From an uncultured Pelagibacteraceae bacterium (lineage in GTDB: Bacteria > Pseudomonadota > Alphaproteobacteria > Pelagibacterales > Pelagibacteraceae), in contig CACKCM010000008.1 of assembly GCA_902598735.1 (NCBI GenBank), positions 1 to 48,541 on the forward strand: DNA of 48,541 nt, given 5' to 3'. The notes under the pieces were generated by a model. That model saw only the letters and a program-made list of their open reading frames with translations. It was not told the origin of the DNA and ran no database searches. Shown piece by piece: positions 6,796 to 15,361 of the stretch. A program made the translations under genes and the position numbers. Position 1 is the stretch's first letter; the number at the start of each line of letters is the position of its first letter.

Positions 6796-8018
6796 TAAAA
6801 AATTTTATTCCTAATAAAACTGCTTTGTATGCCCTAATAGCTGCATGCTTTGTTGTATGCGCTACAATGGGAGTAAGACAAACATTTGGACTTTACTCAA
6901 GTGAATTCGAGTCATCAGGAGGAACATCAAATACTGAATTTGGATTAGCAATTGCTGTTCACGCAATATTTTGGGGAATCTTTACTCCAATTTTTGGTAG
7001 AATTTCAGACAGATTGGGGGGATACATAGTAATAATTCCAGCTTTAATTTTTTACTCAATCGCAATGATGTTAATGGGTAACAATTATATTTCGGGCATG
7101 TGGTTACAAATTAATCTTGGTTTATTTGTTGGTTTAGGTTTAGCGGGTGCAGCGGGAACAATACTAACTCCAATGATTTCAAAACATTTTCCAAATGAAA
7201 ATAGAAGTAAAGCTGCAGGTCTTGTAACTGCAAGTGGGGGCCTAGGCATGTTTATTTTTCCAATATTATCAAACTTATTTAATAATATTTCTAGTTGGCA
7301 GATGTCTTTTATACTATTTTCTATAATTTTAATTTTGATGTGCATACCTGGATTTTTTGTGAAATTACCTCAAAATAAAATAACAACAATTAATTCTAAT
7401 TTAGACAATCGAAGTTTAAAAGAAATCTTAAAAGAGTCTTTTGCACATAAAGGTTTTAGATTATTAGTTATTGGATTTTTTGTATGTGGTTTTCAAATTA
7501 CTTTAATAGCAACCCATGTTCCAAGATATGTTCAAGATAAAGGATTAGCAGACTGGACGGGAATGGCAATTTTAGCTTTAATAGGTTTTTTTAATATTAT
7601 AGGAACACTTGTTATGGGTTATTTAGGTGATAAATACAGTAAAAAAATACTCTTGAGCGGATTATATTTCCTAAGAGGAATAGCTTTAATATTATTTATT
7701 TTTTTACCAGCCACAAATTTATCAGCAATTTTATTTGGAACTTCGTTTGGATTATTATGGCTTGCGACTGTGCCAGCAACTAATGGAATAGTTGCTCAAA
7801 TTTTTGGAACAAAAAATTTAACACTCCTCTTTGGTATAGTGTTTTTGAACCATCAAATCGGATCATTTCTTGGTGCATATTTAGGTGGGTATTTTTATGA
7901 TCAGTTTGGAAGTTTTGATTATGCTTGGTATTTAGCAATAGTACTATCTTTTATAGCTTCAGCTTTACACCTACCAATTGATGAAAGACCGATAGCTGCT
8001 GTGGATAAAACTATCTAA
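6792..8018 (+). CDS. MFS transporter, monocarboxylate/oxalate-formate antiporter-like
   Basis: A 408-residue major facilitator with 12 predicted membrane segments and the loop 2-3 motif GRISDRLGGYIVI (near 72-84). The overall pattern (GVRQTFGLY at the end of helix 1, LGLAGAAGTILTPM, ASGGLGMF) resembles bacterial relatives of monocarboxylate and oxalate/formate carriers. The substrate cannot be read from sequence. It starts within the ATGA overlap with the metC-like gene, so the two are co-expressed. An exported or imported organosulfur or 2-oxoacid compound would fit that pairing, but this is inference. Confidence 0.85.
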   Translation: MIKNFIPNKTALYALIAACFVVCATMGVRQTFGLYSSEFESSGGTSNTEFGLAIAVHAIFWGIFTPIFGRISDRLGGYIVIIPALIFYSIAMMLMGNNYISGMWLQINLGLFVGLGLAGAAGTILTPMISKHFPNENRSKAAGLVTASGGLGMFIFPILSNLFNNISSWQMSFILFSIILILMCIPGFFVKLPQNKITTINSNLDNRSLKEILKESFAHKGFRLLVIGFFVCGFQITLIATHVPRYVQDKGLADWTGMAILALIGFFNIIGTLVMGYLGDKYSKKILLSGLYFLRGIALILFIFLPATNLSAILFGTSFGLLWLATVPATNGIVAQIFGTKNLTLLFGIVFLNHQIGSFLGAYLGGYFYDQFGSFDYAWYLAIVLSFIASALHLPIDERPIAAVDKTI

Positions 8019-8039
8019 GGTTGTATTTTGAGTCCCTAA

Positions 8040-8061
8040 GTGAATCAAAAGTGAATCAAAA
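8040..8061 (+). repeat. Two tandem 11-bp direct repeats upstream of the CADD gene
   Basis: GTGAATCAAAA occurs twice head-to-tail (8040-8050 and 8051-8061), followed after one base by GTGAAC (8063-8068). The array lies about 60 bp upstream of a possible -10 box TATAAT (8119-8124) and about 100 bp upstream of the gene starting at 8159. Tandem half-sites at this position could bind an activator. They do not match an operator I know. Confidence 0.5.
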
Positions 8062-8118
8062 CGTGAACATTTAAAACACTCAACTAAAAAGTGTGGATAA
8101 TTTTTTACTTAAATAATT

Positions 8119-8124
8119 TATAAT
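8119..8124 (+). promoter_or_regulatory. Candidate -10 box for the CADD gene
   Basis: TATAAT lies 34 bp before the ATG at 8159, giving a leader of roughly 28 nt that contains the ribosome binding site AAAGGAGC. A good -35 hexamer is not evident, which would fit activation through the upstream direct repeats. Confidence 0.35.
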
Positions 8125-8158
8125 TTAGAAGTAGTCTTAAATCAACAAAAGGAGCAAA

Positions 8159-8830
8159 ATGTTTTCAAAAGAATTAGGGGCAAAATTAGATAAGTTTCAT
8201 TTATTAAAACATCCATTTTATAAAGTTTATTGGAACGAGGGAAAATTAAATAGAGAGATTATAAAAGATTATGCTGAGCAGTATTATCAGCACGTAAAAG
8301 CCTTTCCAAGATATATTAGCGCTACGCATTCTATTTGTGAAGATATCGAAAAAAGGAGAATTCTTTTAGAAAATTTACAAGACGAAGAAAATAAGGACGG
8401 GGATCACCCTAAGCTATGGAAAAATTTCGCTAAAGCGCTGGGAGCTGATGAAAAAGAGATTGAAAAAGTAAAACTCGATTGGTTCACAAAAGATATGATT
8501 GATAATTTCTTTGCTCAAGCAAGAAAATCATATGCTGAGGGTCTCGCTTCATTATATACTTATGAAAGACAAATACCTGAAATTGCTGAAACAAAAATAC
8601 AAGGATTAAAGAAATTCTATGGGGTGAGTTCAAAGGCGGGTCTTGAATTTTTTGAAGCACATAAATCAGCTGATGTAATTCATAGAGCTGAGTGTGAAAA
8701 ATTATTGGATAGTTTATCAAAAGAGGAGCAAGAGAAGGCTAAAACAGCTTCTTTATTAACCGCTAGATATCTTTGGAACTTCTTAAGCGGTATGACTACT
8801 AAGCATAAACTACAAACTATTGCGGCTTAA
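8159..8830 (+). CDS. CADD-type TenA/PqqC-fold protein, putative pABA-forming oxygenase
   Basis: A 223-residue all-helical heme-oxygenase-like di-metal protein of the CADD branch (HPFYKVYW, QYYQHVKAFPRYIS, ENLQDEE). Likely metal ligands are Glu76, His83, Glu136, His168, Asp172 and His175; the HxxxDxxH spacing matches Chlamydia CADD. In that protein, as I recall, a tyrosine (Tyr27) is itself converted to p-aminobenzoate with a lysine (Lys152) as amino donor. Tyr21 and Lys146 here fall at the same offset. This suggests p-aminobenzoate synthesis for folate without PabABC. The start is supported by AAAGGAGC. A small nucleotidyltransferase follows after 22 bp. TenA thiaminase or PqqC activity is less likely. 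Confidence 0.8.
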   Translation: MFSKELGAKLDKFHLLKHPFYKVYWNEGKLNREIIKDYAEQYYQHVKAFPRYISATHSICEDIEKRRILLENLQDEENKDGDHPKLWKNFAKALGADEKEIEKVKLDWFTKDMIDNFFAQARKSYAEGLASLYTYERQIPEIAETKIQGLKKFYGVSSKAGLEFFEAHKSADVIHRAECEKLLDSLSKEEQEKAKTASLLTARYLWNFLSGMTTKHKLQTIAA

Positions 8831-8852
8831 ACTTATATAGCTAAAATATCAA

Positions 8853-9233
8853 ATGAAGAACGATAATCACGTCTGGAATAACAAACATCCTACAGCGCAA
8901 ATGCTAGGTCGATGGCAACCTTGGCACGCAGGACACCAAAAACTTTTTGAAGAAATTATAAAAAAAACTGGCCAAGTAAATATTATGGTTAGGGATGTTC
9001 AAGGGGTCGAAGATAACCCATTTGATTTTGAAACAGTTAAATCAAACATAATTGAAGCTTTAAAAGACTACAAGCACCGAATAAAAGTCACTCTAGTTCC
9101 AAATATTACAAATATTTGTTATGGCAGGGGGGTAGGCTATAAGATTGAAGAGATTATTTTAGACGAAAAAACTCAACAAATATCAGCAACTAAAATTAGA
9201 GAACAGATGAGAAAAGAAGGAAAAATCAAATAG
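8853..9233 (+). CDS. Small cytidylyltransferase-like nucleotidyltransferase
   Basis: A 126-residue Rossmann-like nucleotidyltransferase. The ATP/CTP-binding motif appears as GRWQPWHAGH (19-28, HxGH type), and the second hallmark as ISATKIREQM (110-119, the ISSTxxR equivalent). It is shorter than NadD, CoaD or RibF and lacks their substrate-specific parts, so it could transfer a nucleotide to a sugar phosphate or small alcohol phosphate. It follows the CADD gene by 22 bp and is probably co-transcribed. The substrate is not identifiable. Confidence 0.75.
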   Translation: MKNDNHVWNNKHPTAQMLGRWQPWHAGHQKLFEEIIKKTGQVNIMVRDVQGVEDNPFDFETVKSNIIEALKDYKHRIKVTLVPNITNICYGRGVGYKIEEIILDEKTQQISATKIREQMRKEGKIK

Positions 9234-9284
9234 TTTCTTTCTAGTTTGACAAACATCTTTAAGGGGAATACCTATGTTTTAGGT

Positions 9285-10373
9285 ATGGAAATTTTTCTAC
9301 CAATTGTTCAAGTTAAAATAGATATAATCTTTATATTATTTTTAAGTTTCGGTGTGGGTGTTTTATCTGGACTATTTGGAGTTGGAGGGGGATTTTTAAT
9401 GACACCTTTTCTAATTTTTTTAGGCATTCCGCCTGTTTATGCTGTACCTAATGAAATTACAAATATTTTATCAACCTCTGTATCAGGTTCATTAACGCAT
9501 TGGTTCAAGAGTACTTTAGACTATAAAATGGGTTCAATGATTATTATTGGCGGGGTTGTAGGCACTACATTGGGTATGACAGCTTTTAATTTTTTTAACG
9601 AAATTGGGAAATTAAGTTTAATAATTTCTTTATCTTACATGTATTTACTAGCAATAATTGGAACATTAATGTTAATTCAAGGTGTTGCAGAGATAGATAG
9701 AGAGAGAAAAAAAATAAACTTAAAACAAAAACTTCACAGTCACTATTGGATACATGGATTACCGTTTAAAGTTCGTTTTCCAAAATCTAGATTATACGAA
9801 AGTGTATTTACTCCAATTATTCTTGGTGTTTTTACAGGTTTTGTAGCTGCGCTAATTGGAGTAGGTGGTGCTTTTTTAATGGTACCAGCAATGATTTATT
9901 TGATTGGTATGCCGGTGAAATTAATTCCAGGCACCTCTTTATTTGTGACAGTTTTTATTAGTGCGATAGTCACTGTGCTTCATGCATTTAATTATGGTTC
10001 TATCGATTTAGTTTTAGCAATAAATTTAATTATTGGGTCAATAATTGGAGTGCAAGTTGGACAAAAAGTTGGACAGCATTTAGATAGCTCACATCTAAAA
10101 ACTTTATTTGCTATGCTTTTGTGTTGTGTAGCAATAGCTATCGCTTACGATACTTTTTTCTTTGAGGGTGTAAAAACTTTAAATATTCAAGAAAATTTTG
10201 ATGTCAGAAATTTGAATAGTTTTTCTAAATATATAATTAAATTATCTGAGAAAAGTCCACTCCTATATGGCTCATTTACAATAATTTTAGCTATTGTCTT
10301 AGGAGTAATTAGCGCTGGTATTAGACAATTATTGAGCAAATATAGAAATAAAATTTTAATTAAAAAAATTTAG
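9285..10373 (+). CDS. TauE/SafE family sulfite/anion exporter
   Basis: A polytopic permease of about 362 residues with two repeated halves, each opening with a Gly-rich motif: SGLFGVGGGFLMTP early and AALIGVGGAFLMVP in the second half. These are the inverted-repeat signatures of the TauE/SafE family, members of which export sulfite, sulfoacetate or other anions. I chose the ATG at 9285; an in-frame TTG at 9246 is possible but has no ribosome binding site and would add a polar, non-conserved stretch. A large loop follows the first half. Its 3' end overlaps by 4 bp another TauE/SafE gene on the opposite strand. Confidence 0.85.
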   Translation: MEIFLPIVQVKIDIIFILFLSFGVGVLSGLFGVGGGFLMTPFLIFLGIPPVYAVPNEITNILSTSVSGSLTHWFKSTLDYKMGSMIIIGGVVGTTLGMTAFNFFNEIGKLSLIISLSYMYLLAIIGTLMLIQGVAEIDRERKKINLKQKLHSHYWIHGLPFKVRFPKSRLYESVFTPIILGVFTGFVAALIGVGGAFLMVPAMIYLIGMPVKLIPGTSLFVTVFISAIVTVLHAFNYGSIDLVLAINLIIGSIIGVQVGQKVGQHLDSSHLKTLFAMLLCCVAIAIAYDTFFFEGVKTLNIQENFDVRNLNSFSKYIIKLSEKSPLLYGSFTIILAIVLGVISAGIRQLLSKYRNKILIKKI

Positions 10374-11125
10374 ATAACAGACTTTATTAATCCAAAAATA
10401 GATATAACAATTAAAAAATATAGAATATATTTTTTATAACTTTCTTTAGTGCTACCTTTAAAAAATCTTGTACCCATAAAAACACCTACCGGAACTATAA
10501 AAATCAATGGAAAAGTTCTATATAAAAATGATAATTCGAGGAGACCGCTAAAATAAGTTAAAATTAATGCGTATGAATCTGTGAAAAAAAATAAAGCAGC
10601 AATTGATGCCCTTATAACTGCAGGCTCTATTGCGATTATTAAAAAATACAATGCTATTGGCAAGCCAGCTAAAGTTCCAAAACCATTTGCTGCACCAGCA
10701 ACTACTCCAACAAAAAATTTAGAAAAGTTTTGATTTAGTTTTTTATTTTTGAATCCTTTGAGCAGCATTATAGCAAAAAAAATTACTGTTAAAGAAATTA
10801 CAATGTGCATTAATTTAGGTTCTAATATTGAAAGCAATTTTACTCCTATTGGGGTTCCAAAAATTACTCCAAAAAGCAAATAGATAACAAACTTCCAATT
10901 AATCTTACCCCATATACTTGGTATCATAAAAAAACTCGCTATAACTTCCAATAAAAGGATAATAGGAACAATTTCTACTGGAGGAAGAATAAAAGTTAAC
11001 AAAGATATGCTAGATGCAGAAAATCCAAATCCACTAAAACCTCTAACAAATGAAGCGATTAGTATTACTCCACAAAAAAATATAAAGTTTCCAATTGTTA
11101 AATCAATAGCTTCAAAAAATTCCAT
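10370..11125 (-). CDS. TauE/SafE family permease (second copy)
   Basis: A 251-residue permease with seven or eight membrane segments. Its half-motifs are ASFVRGFSGFGFSASSISL near residue 24 and GVVAGAANGFGTLAGLPIALYF near 140, the degenerate form of the TauE/SafE Gly repeats. It is not a recent duplicate of its neighbour, since lengths and motifs differ clearly. The gene is convergent with the upstream TauE/SafE gene (4-bp overlap) and divergent from the SxtJ gene. The substrate is unknown; sulfite or another small organic anion is typical. Confidence 0.8.
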   Translation of the reverse strand: MEFFEAIDLTIGNFIFFCGVILIASFVRGFSGFGFSASSISLLTFILPPVEIVPIILLLEVIASFFMIPSIWGKINWKFVIYLLFGVIFGTPIGVKLLSILEPKLMHIVISLTVIFFAIMLLKGFKNKKLNQNFSKFFVGVVAGAANGFGTLAGLPIALYFLIIAIEPAVIRASIAALFFFTDSYALILTYFSGLLELSFLYRTFPLIFIVPVGVFMGTRFFKGSTKESYKKYILYFLIVISIFGLIKSVI

Positions 11126-11211
11126 AAATAATCATAATATTCTGATTATACTTTACATAAAACTAACTAAAATGATATGAAGTTTAGAACAATATAATTA
11201 ATTAATAAATT

Positions 11212-11592
11212 ATGCACAAGAGGTCATCAAATAGAAGTTTCGGAATAGTGTTTTTTGTCGTTTTTTTGGTCATTGCATTTTGGCCCATGTTAAACAGCGG
11301 TGCTCCAAATTATTATCTAATCTTACTTTCTCTAATTTTTTTAATTTTAGGGCTAATAAATTCGAAGTTTTTAACTCCGTTAAATAACTTATGGAGTAAA
11401 ATTGGAGAACTTTTGGGTATGATTATTGCTCCGGTGGTAATGGGGTTAATTTATTTTGTTATTTTGACCCCAATCAGTTTTCTTATTAGAATTTTCGGTA
11501 AAGATTTACTTAATCTGAAATACTCAAATAAAAATGAGACTTATTGGCTGAAAAGAAAAAAAAATACTGGAAGTATGGACAAACAATTTTAG
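11212..11592 (+). CDS. SxtJ-family membrane protein
   Basis: A 126-residue protein with hydrophobic segments near 10-27, 34-50 and 66-93. It starts HKRSSNRSFGIVFF and has an internal NKFLTPLNNLWSKIG-type stretch followed by a proline-containing helix. This matches the SxtJ family, named after a gene in saxitoxin clusters and commonly found next to NodU-type carbamoyltransferases. No biochemical role is established. Here it is followed directly by a DUF5989 gene and a carbamoyltransferase, with no intergenic DNA, so the three form one operon. TATAAT at 11194-11199 may be its -10 box. Confidence 0.8.
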   Translation: MHKRSSNRSFGIVFFVVFLVIAFWPMLNSGAPNYYLILLSLIFLILGLINSKFLTPLNNLWSKIGELLGMIIAPVVMGLIYFVILTPISFLIRIFGKDLLNLKYSNKNETYWLKRKKNTGSMDKQF

Positions 11593-11745
11593 ATGGTTGA
11601 ATTTTTAAAAGAATTTTTTGAATTTTTAAAAGAAAGAAAAAAATATTGGTTATTACCAATTATTATAGTTTTAGCGCTTTTTGGTACTCTAATTGTTTTA
11701 AGCCAAGGATCTGCTGTTGCACCATTTATTTACACAATTTTTTAA
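11593..11745 (+). CDS. DUF5989-type small membrane protein (50 aa)
   Basis: A 50-codon gene between the SxtJ gene and the carbamoyltransferase, abutting both. It begins MVEFLKEFFEFLKERKKYW, followed by one hydrophobic helix (about 20-37) and the tail QGSAVAPFIYTIF. The WLLP entry to the helix and the SAVAPFIYT ending match the DUF5989 family, which is regularly found beside SxtJ and carbamoyltransferase genes. The protein may help assemble a membrane-bound carbamoylation complex. That function is inferred only from gene order. Confidence 0.8.
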   Translation: MVEFLKEFFEFLKERKKYWLLPIIIVLALFGTLIVLSQGSAVAPFIYTIF

Positions 11746-13581
11746 GTGACATCTATTTTAGGCATATCAGCTTTTTATCATGACAGCGCAGCAGCTCTAG
11801 TAGTAGATGGTGAAATTATTGCTGCAGCTCAAGAAGAAAGATTTTCAAGGAAGAAACACGACCCAAGTTACCCGTTAAATGCAATAAACTATGTTCTCAA
11901 TGAGGGCAAGATACAATTAAGTTCAGTTGATTACATAATTTTTTTTGAGAAACCATTTTTAAAATTTGAAAGATTATTGGAAACTTACATGGCATTTGCA
12001 CCCAGGGGATTTACATCTTTTAGTTTATCTATGCCTTTATGGTTAAGGGAAAAATTATTTCAAAAGAAATTTTTATTTGAAAAATTGAAACAACACGATG
12101 TAAATTTTAAAGATATTGCAAAAATTAAGTTTTCTGAACATCATTTTAGTCACGCTGCAAGCGCTTTCTTTCCATCACCTTTTAAGGAAGCTGTTGTACT
12201 AACATTAGATGGCGTAGGAGAGTGGGCAACTACAACAGTAGCTGTAGGCAAAGATAACAAATTAGAAATGATAAAAGAAATTCATTTTCCTCATTCACTT
12301 GGATTGCTTTATTCTGCGTTTACTTACTACACAGGTTTCAAAGTAAATAGTGGTGAATATAAAGTAATGGGGTTGGCGCCATACGGAAAGCCAAAATATA
12401 AAGATTTGATAATTAAAGAATTAATGGATCTTAAAGCAGATGGTTCATTTAAATTAAATATGAAATATTTTAATTATGCTACAGGTTTAACAATGACAAA
12501 TAAAAAATTTTCTAATTTATTCGGCCATCCTGTTAGAGATCCAAAAAAAGATCTGTTAAATGATTTTCATATGGATATTGCATCATCAATTCAAGCAGTA
12601 ACAGAGGAAATTGTGATTAGACTTACAAAAAACATAGCTAATGAATATAAAATTAAAAATTTATGTTTAGCTGGAGGAGTTGCTCTAAATTGTGTAGCAA
12701 ACGGAAGAATATTACGTGAAAAAATATTTAATAATATTTGGATTCAGCCAGCTGCAGGAGATGCCGGAGGTTCTCTTGGAGCTGCCCTGGCATACTGGCA
12801 TCATGAATTAAAGAAACCTCGAGAAATTTTTAAAGATCAAATGAAGGGAGCGTATTTAGGCCCTAAGTTTTCTGAAAAGCAAATAGAGAGACAACTGTCT
12901 CAATTAAAAGGAAAGTATTATAGAAAAACTTCAAATGAGATTTCATTAATTGTTGCAAAAGAATTATCTAACAGCAAAACAGTTGGTTGGTTTCAAGGCA
13001 GGATGGAATTTGGGCCAAGAGCTTTAGGGGGAAGATCAATTTTAGCTGACCCTAGATCTGAGAAAATGCAAAAAGAATTAAATCTAAAAATAAAATTTAG
13101 AGAGAGTTTTAGACCATTTGCGCCCTCGGTCTTAAGAGAGGAAGTAAATAATTGGTTCGAATTAAATTATGATAGTCCCTATATGCTTTTAGTTTCTGAA
13201 GTTAAAAAGAACATGCAAATAAATATGTCTGAAAAAGATAAAAAACTATTTGGAATAGAAAAACTAAATATCAAAAGATCTAGTATTCCTGCTATTACTC
13301 ATGTCGATTATTCTGCCAGAATACAAACAGTTCATAAAGAAACAAACCCAAAGTATTATGATTTATTAAATGAATTTAAAAAAATAACAGGTTGCCCTGT
13401 CTTAGTGAATACATCATTTAATGTGAGAGGTGAGCCAATTGTATGTTCAATAGAGGATGCATTTAATTGTTTTATGGGAACAAATCTTGATATATTAGTT
13501 TTAGAGAACTTTATCTTGTTTAAAAATGAGCAAGATCAATCATTAATTAAAGACTACAAAAATAAATTTGAATTAGACTAA
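11746..13581 (+). CDS. NodU/CmcH/TobZ-family O-carbamoyltransferase
   Basis: A 611-residue two-domain enzyme that transfers carbamoyl from carbamoyl phosphate (via carbamoyl-adenylate) to a hydroxyl of a sugar or natural product. The N-terminal Kae1-like domain begins GISAFYHDSAAALVVDG and holds the metal-binding EHHFSHAA (His132, His133, His136); GGVALNCVANG follows near 311. The C-terminal YrdC-like catalytic domain has GRMEFGPRALGGRSILADPRS and NTSFNVRGEPIV. The start is a GTG directly after the DUF5989 stop codon; the frame reads MTSILGISAF, fitting the family. The acceptor is probably a surface glycan, given the sugar genes elsewhere in the window. Confidence 0.9.
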   Translation: MTSILGISAFYHDSAAALVVDGEIIAAAQEERFSRKKHDPSYPLNAINYVLNEGKIQLSSVDYIIFFEKPFLKFERLLETYMAFAPRGFTSFSLSMPLWLREKLFQKKFLFEKLKQHDVNFKDIAKIKFSEHHFSHAASAFFPSPFKEAVVLTLDGVGEWATTTVAVGKDNKLEMIKEIHFPHSLGLLYSAFTYYTGFKVNSGEYKVMGLAPYGKPKYKDLIIKELMDLKADGSFKLNMKYFNYATGLTMTNKKFSNLFGHPVRDPKKDLLNDFHMDIASSIQAVTEEIVIRLTKNIANEYKIKNLCLAGGVALNCVANGRILREKIFNNIWIQPAAGDAGGSLGAALAYWHHELKKPREIFKDQMKGAYLGPKFSEKQIERQLSQLKGKYYRKTSNEISLIVAKELSNSKTVGWFQGRMEFGPRALGGRSILADPRSEKMQKELNLKIKFRESFRPFAPSVLREEVNNWFELNYDSPYMLLVSEVKKNMQINMSEKDKKLFGIEKLNIKRSSIPAITHVDYSARIQTVHKETNPKYYDLLNEFKKITGCPVLVNTSFNVRGEPIVCSIEDAFNCFMGTNLDILVLENFILFKNEQDQSLIKDYKNKFELD

Positions 13582-14639
13582 TTTTTTTTTAAAAAATTTT
13601 TTAATTCTGGATAAATTAAATCTGCAATTTTTTTTGATCCAGCCGGTGTAGTATGAATTCCATCCCACCAATATTCCTTTTTTCCATTAAGTTTTTTTGC
13701 TAAATCAATGCAGTTAAATTTTTTTTCTTTACAATGCTTAATAAGCGAATAATTAAGAATGAATAATTTTTTATTATAATTTCCATTATTAGTGAGCTGA
13801 TTTATAAAAATCGCTTTTGCATTTAAGCGTTTTGCATGACCTTCCAATTTATCAATATTTAATAAATAGTTTTTGATTAATGATTTATTATCATCTTTAA
13901 TTTTTTTTAAATCGTATAATTTAATTGCATCTTGATATTTCAAAAAATTAAATTTTTCTAATTTCTCATTTTTTTTTAATGCATAATTAAAGTCGTATAC
14001 CAACTTCTCTCCTTTGTTGTAATATTTGTGCTTTGTTTTTCTTAAAAGATCGTAAAAAATACTTCTTGATTTAATATTGTCTTTTAATCTTTGTGACTTT
14101 GATGGATTTAAAACATGACCATTATTCGATTTATCAGTTGTTTTACTAGCTATGTGATCATTGATACCGATATAAAAAATAAAATATTGGGGATTAAACT
14201 CCTTTAATTTTGGAAACCAAACCTCAAAATTATAGATATGACCAAGCGTTGATTGCCCCTCAATTCCAGCATTTATAATTTCTAATTCAATATTTTCATT
14301 CGAAAGTTTTTTGTTTAAATATCCAATTATTGTGAAATCATCAGGTTTATATCTTTCGTCAACTGTACTTCCTCCTATCATCACTGCTTTAATATTTTTA
14401 AGATTTATCTCTTCTCCTCTAAAACCATAATAATTTCGTTTATAAACATAGTCATAAGTTTGATCGTAGTATTTAAGGGAATAAAAATTCTTTTTCATTC
14501 TATGTTCTCTCATATAAGGACCGAGGTTATCTTTATCAAACCAGTAACCGAAAATAATTTCAATAGAAATAAAAGCAAAAAATAATACTAATAAATTATA
14601 AAAAAAAATTTTTATAAATTTCATTTTTTCAAAATACAA
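13578..14639 (-). CDS. Membrane-anchored SGNH/GDSL hydrolase-like protein
   Basis: A 353-residue protein with an N-terminal membrane anchor (about 8-31) followed by an extracytoplasmic SGNH fold. The four blocks are MIGGSTVDERY (nucleophile Ser91), the Gly in NAGIEGQS (124-130), YIGIND (156-161) and WDGIHTTPAGS with Asp327/His330. Such proteins act as esterases or as O-acetyltransferase partners in exopolysaccharide modification. SGNH genes often accompany SxtJ/carbamoyltransferase modules. Here the gene is convergent with the carbamoyltransferase (4-bp overlap) and ends a minus-strand operon. An internal ATG five codons in (14624) is an alternative start. The start overlaps the methyltransferase gene by 19 bp. 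Confidence 0.8.
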   Translation of the reverse strand: MYFEKMKFIKIFFYNLLVLFFAFISIEIIFGYWFDKDNLGPYMREHRMKKNFYSLKYYDQTYDYVYKRNYYGFRGEEINLKNIKAVMIGGSTVDERYKPDDFTIIGYLNKKLSNENIELEIINAGIEGQSTLGHIYNFEVWFPKLKEFNPQYFIFYIGINDHIASKTTDKSNNGHVLNPSKSQRLKDNIKSRSIFYDLLRKTKHKYYNKGEKLVYDFNYALKKNEKLEKFNFLKYQDAIKLYDLKKIKDDNKSLIKNYLLNIDKLEGHAKRLNAKAIFINQLTNNGNYNKKLFILNYSLIKHCKEKKFNCIDLAKKLNGKKEYWWDGIHTTPAGSKKIADLIYPELKNFLKKN

Positions 14640-15358
14640 TAAATGTTATAGGTAAAATATTCTTTTAAAAATTCAAATTTACTTAAAAAATTAAAAATAT
14701 TTGAAATTGGGTGATCAGATTTATTTGTACAGAAATATTCAATTTGAAATTTAGAATTTTTAAATATTTTTAAATATTCTTTAAATGAGTATTTGCTTAA
14801 CCCAAGGTCTTGTATTTTATATATCTTATCTTTATTATTTTTGTTGTATCTATTCACAATAAACTTTTCAGAAAGCATGACATGCATCCACGGTAATCTT
14901 AATTGAGTTCTACCATGATCACCATTATATGCGTTATATAAAGGGCCAAAACCTGCATAAATTTTACCATCTGTCTTTAATATATCGTAAAATTTATCAA
15001 GTATTTCTGGTAAATTAGTTGTGTGTTCAAATGTATCTTTAGTAACTATCAAATCATATTGTCTATTGAACTGGGCATTCAATAAATTTTTTTTTTCAAA
15101 AATAATATTTTGTTCTAAACTGCTATAATTTTCTGATAAATTACTACAAGCAAATTTTAAGAGTTTATCACTTAAATCGATACCATTAACAATCTTAGCA
15201 CCATCTTTAGCCATATCAATACAAAGTGAGCCATGGCCACAACCGAAATCAAGTATATTTTTATTTTTAAAATTGGGTTTTCCACCTAGTCTTTTCCAAA
15301 ACTTATCGTTCTCAAATTTACCGTAATTAAAATACTCTAAATCTTTTTTTTCTAACAT
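14621..15358 (-). CDS. Class I SAM-dependent methyltransferase
   Basis: A 245-residue methyltransferase. The SAM-binding motif I is ILDFGCGHGSL (35-45), the acidic motif II equivalent is NGIDLSDKLL, and IVTKDTFEHT corresponds to the motif IV region. The C-terminal part (RLPWMHVMLSEKFIV) is typical of family members next to glycan genes. The acceptor is unknown. It lies 3 bp after the M23 peptidase gene and overlaps the SGNH gene by 19 bp, so it belongs to the four-gene minus-strand operon terC-M23-methyltransferase-SGNH. Confidence 0.8.
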   Translation of the reverse strand: MLEKKDLEYFNYGKFENDKFWKRLGGKPNFKNKNILDFGCGHGSLCIDMAKDGAKIVNGIDLSDKLLKFACSNLSENYSSLEQNIIFEKKNLLNAQFNRQYDLIVTKDTFEHTTNLPEILDKFYDILKTDGKIYAGFGPLYNAYNGDHGRTQLRLPWMHVMLSEKFIVNRYNKNNKDKIYKIQDLGLSKYSFKEYLKIFKNSKFQIEYFCTNKSDHPISNIFNFLSKFEFLKEYFTYNIYCILKK

Positions 15359-15361
15359 AAA

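Noticed and set aside
9246-9284. TTG-initiated extension of the TauE/SafE gene
   Set aside because: There is no ribosome binding site and the 13 extra residues are not family-like, so the ATG at 9285 is preferred.
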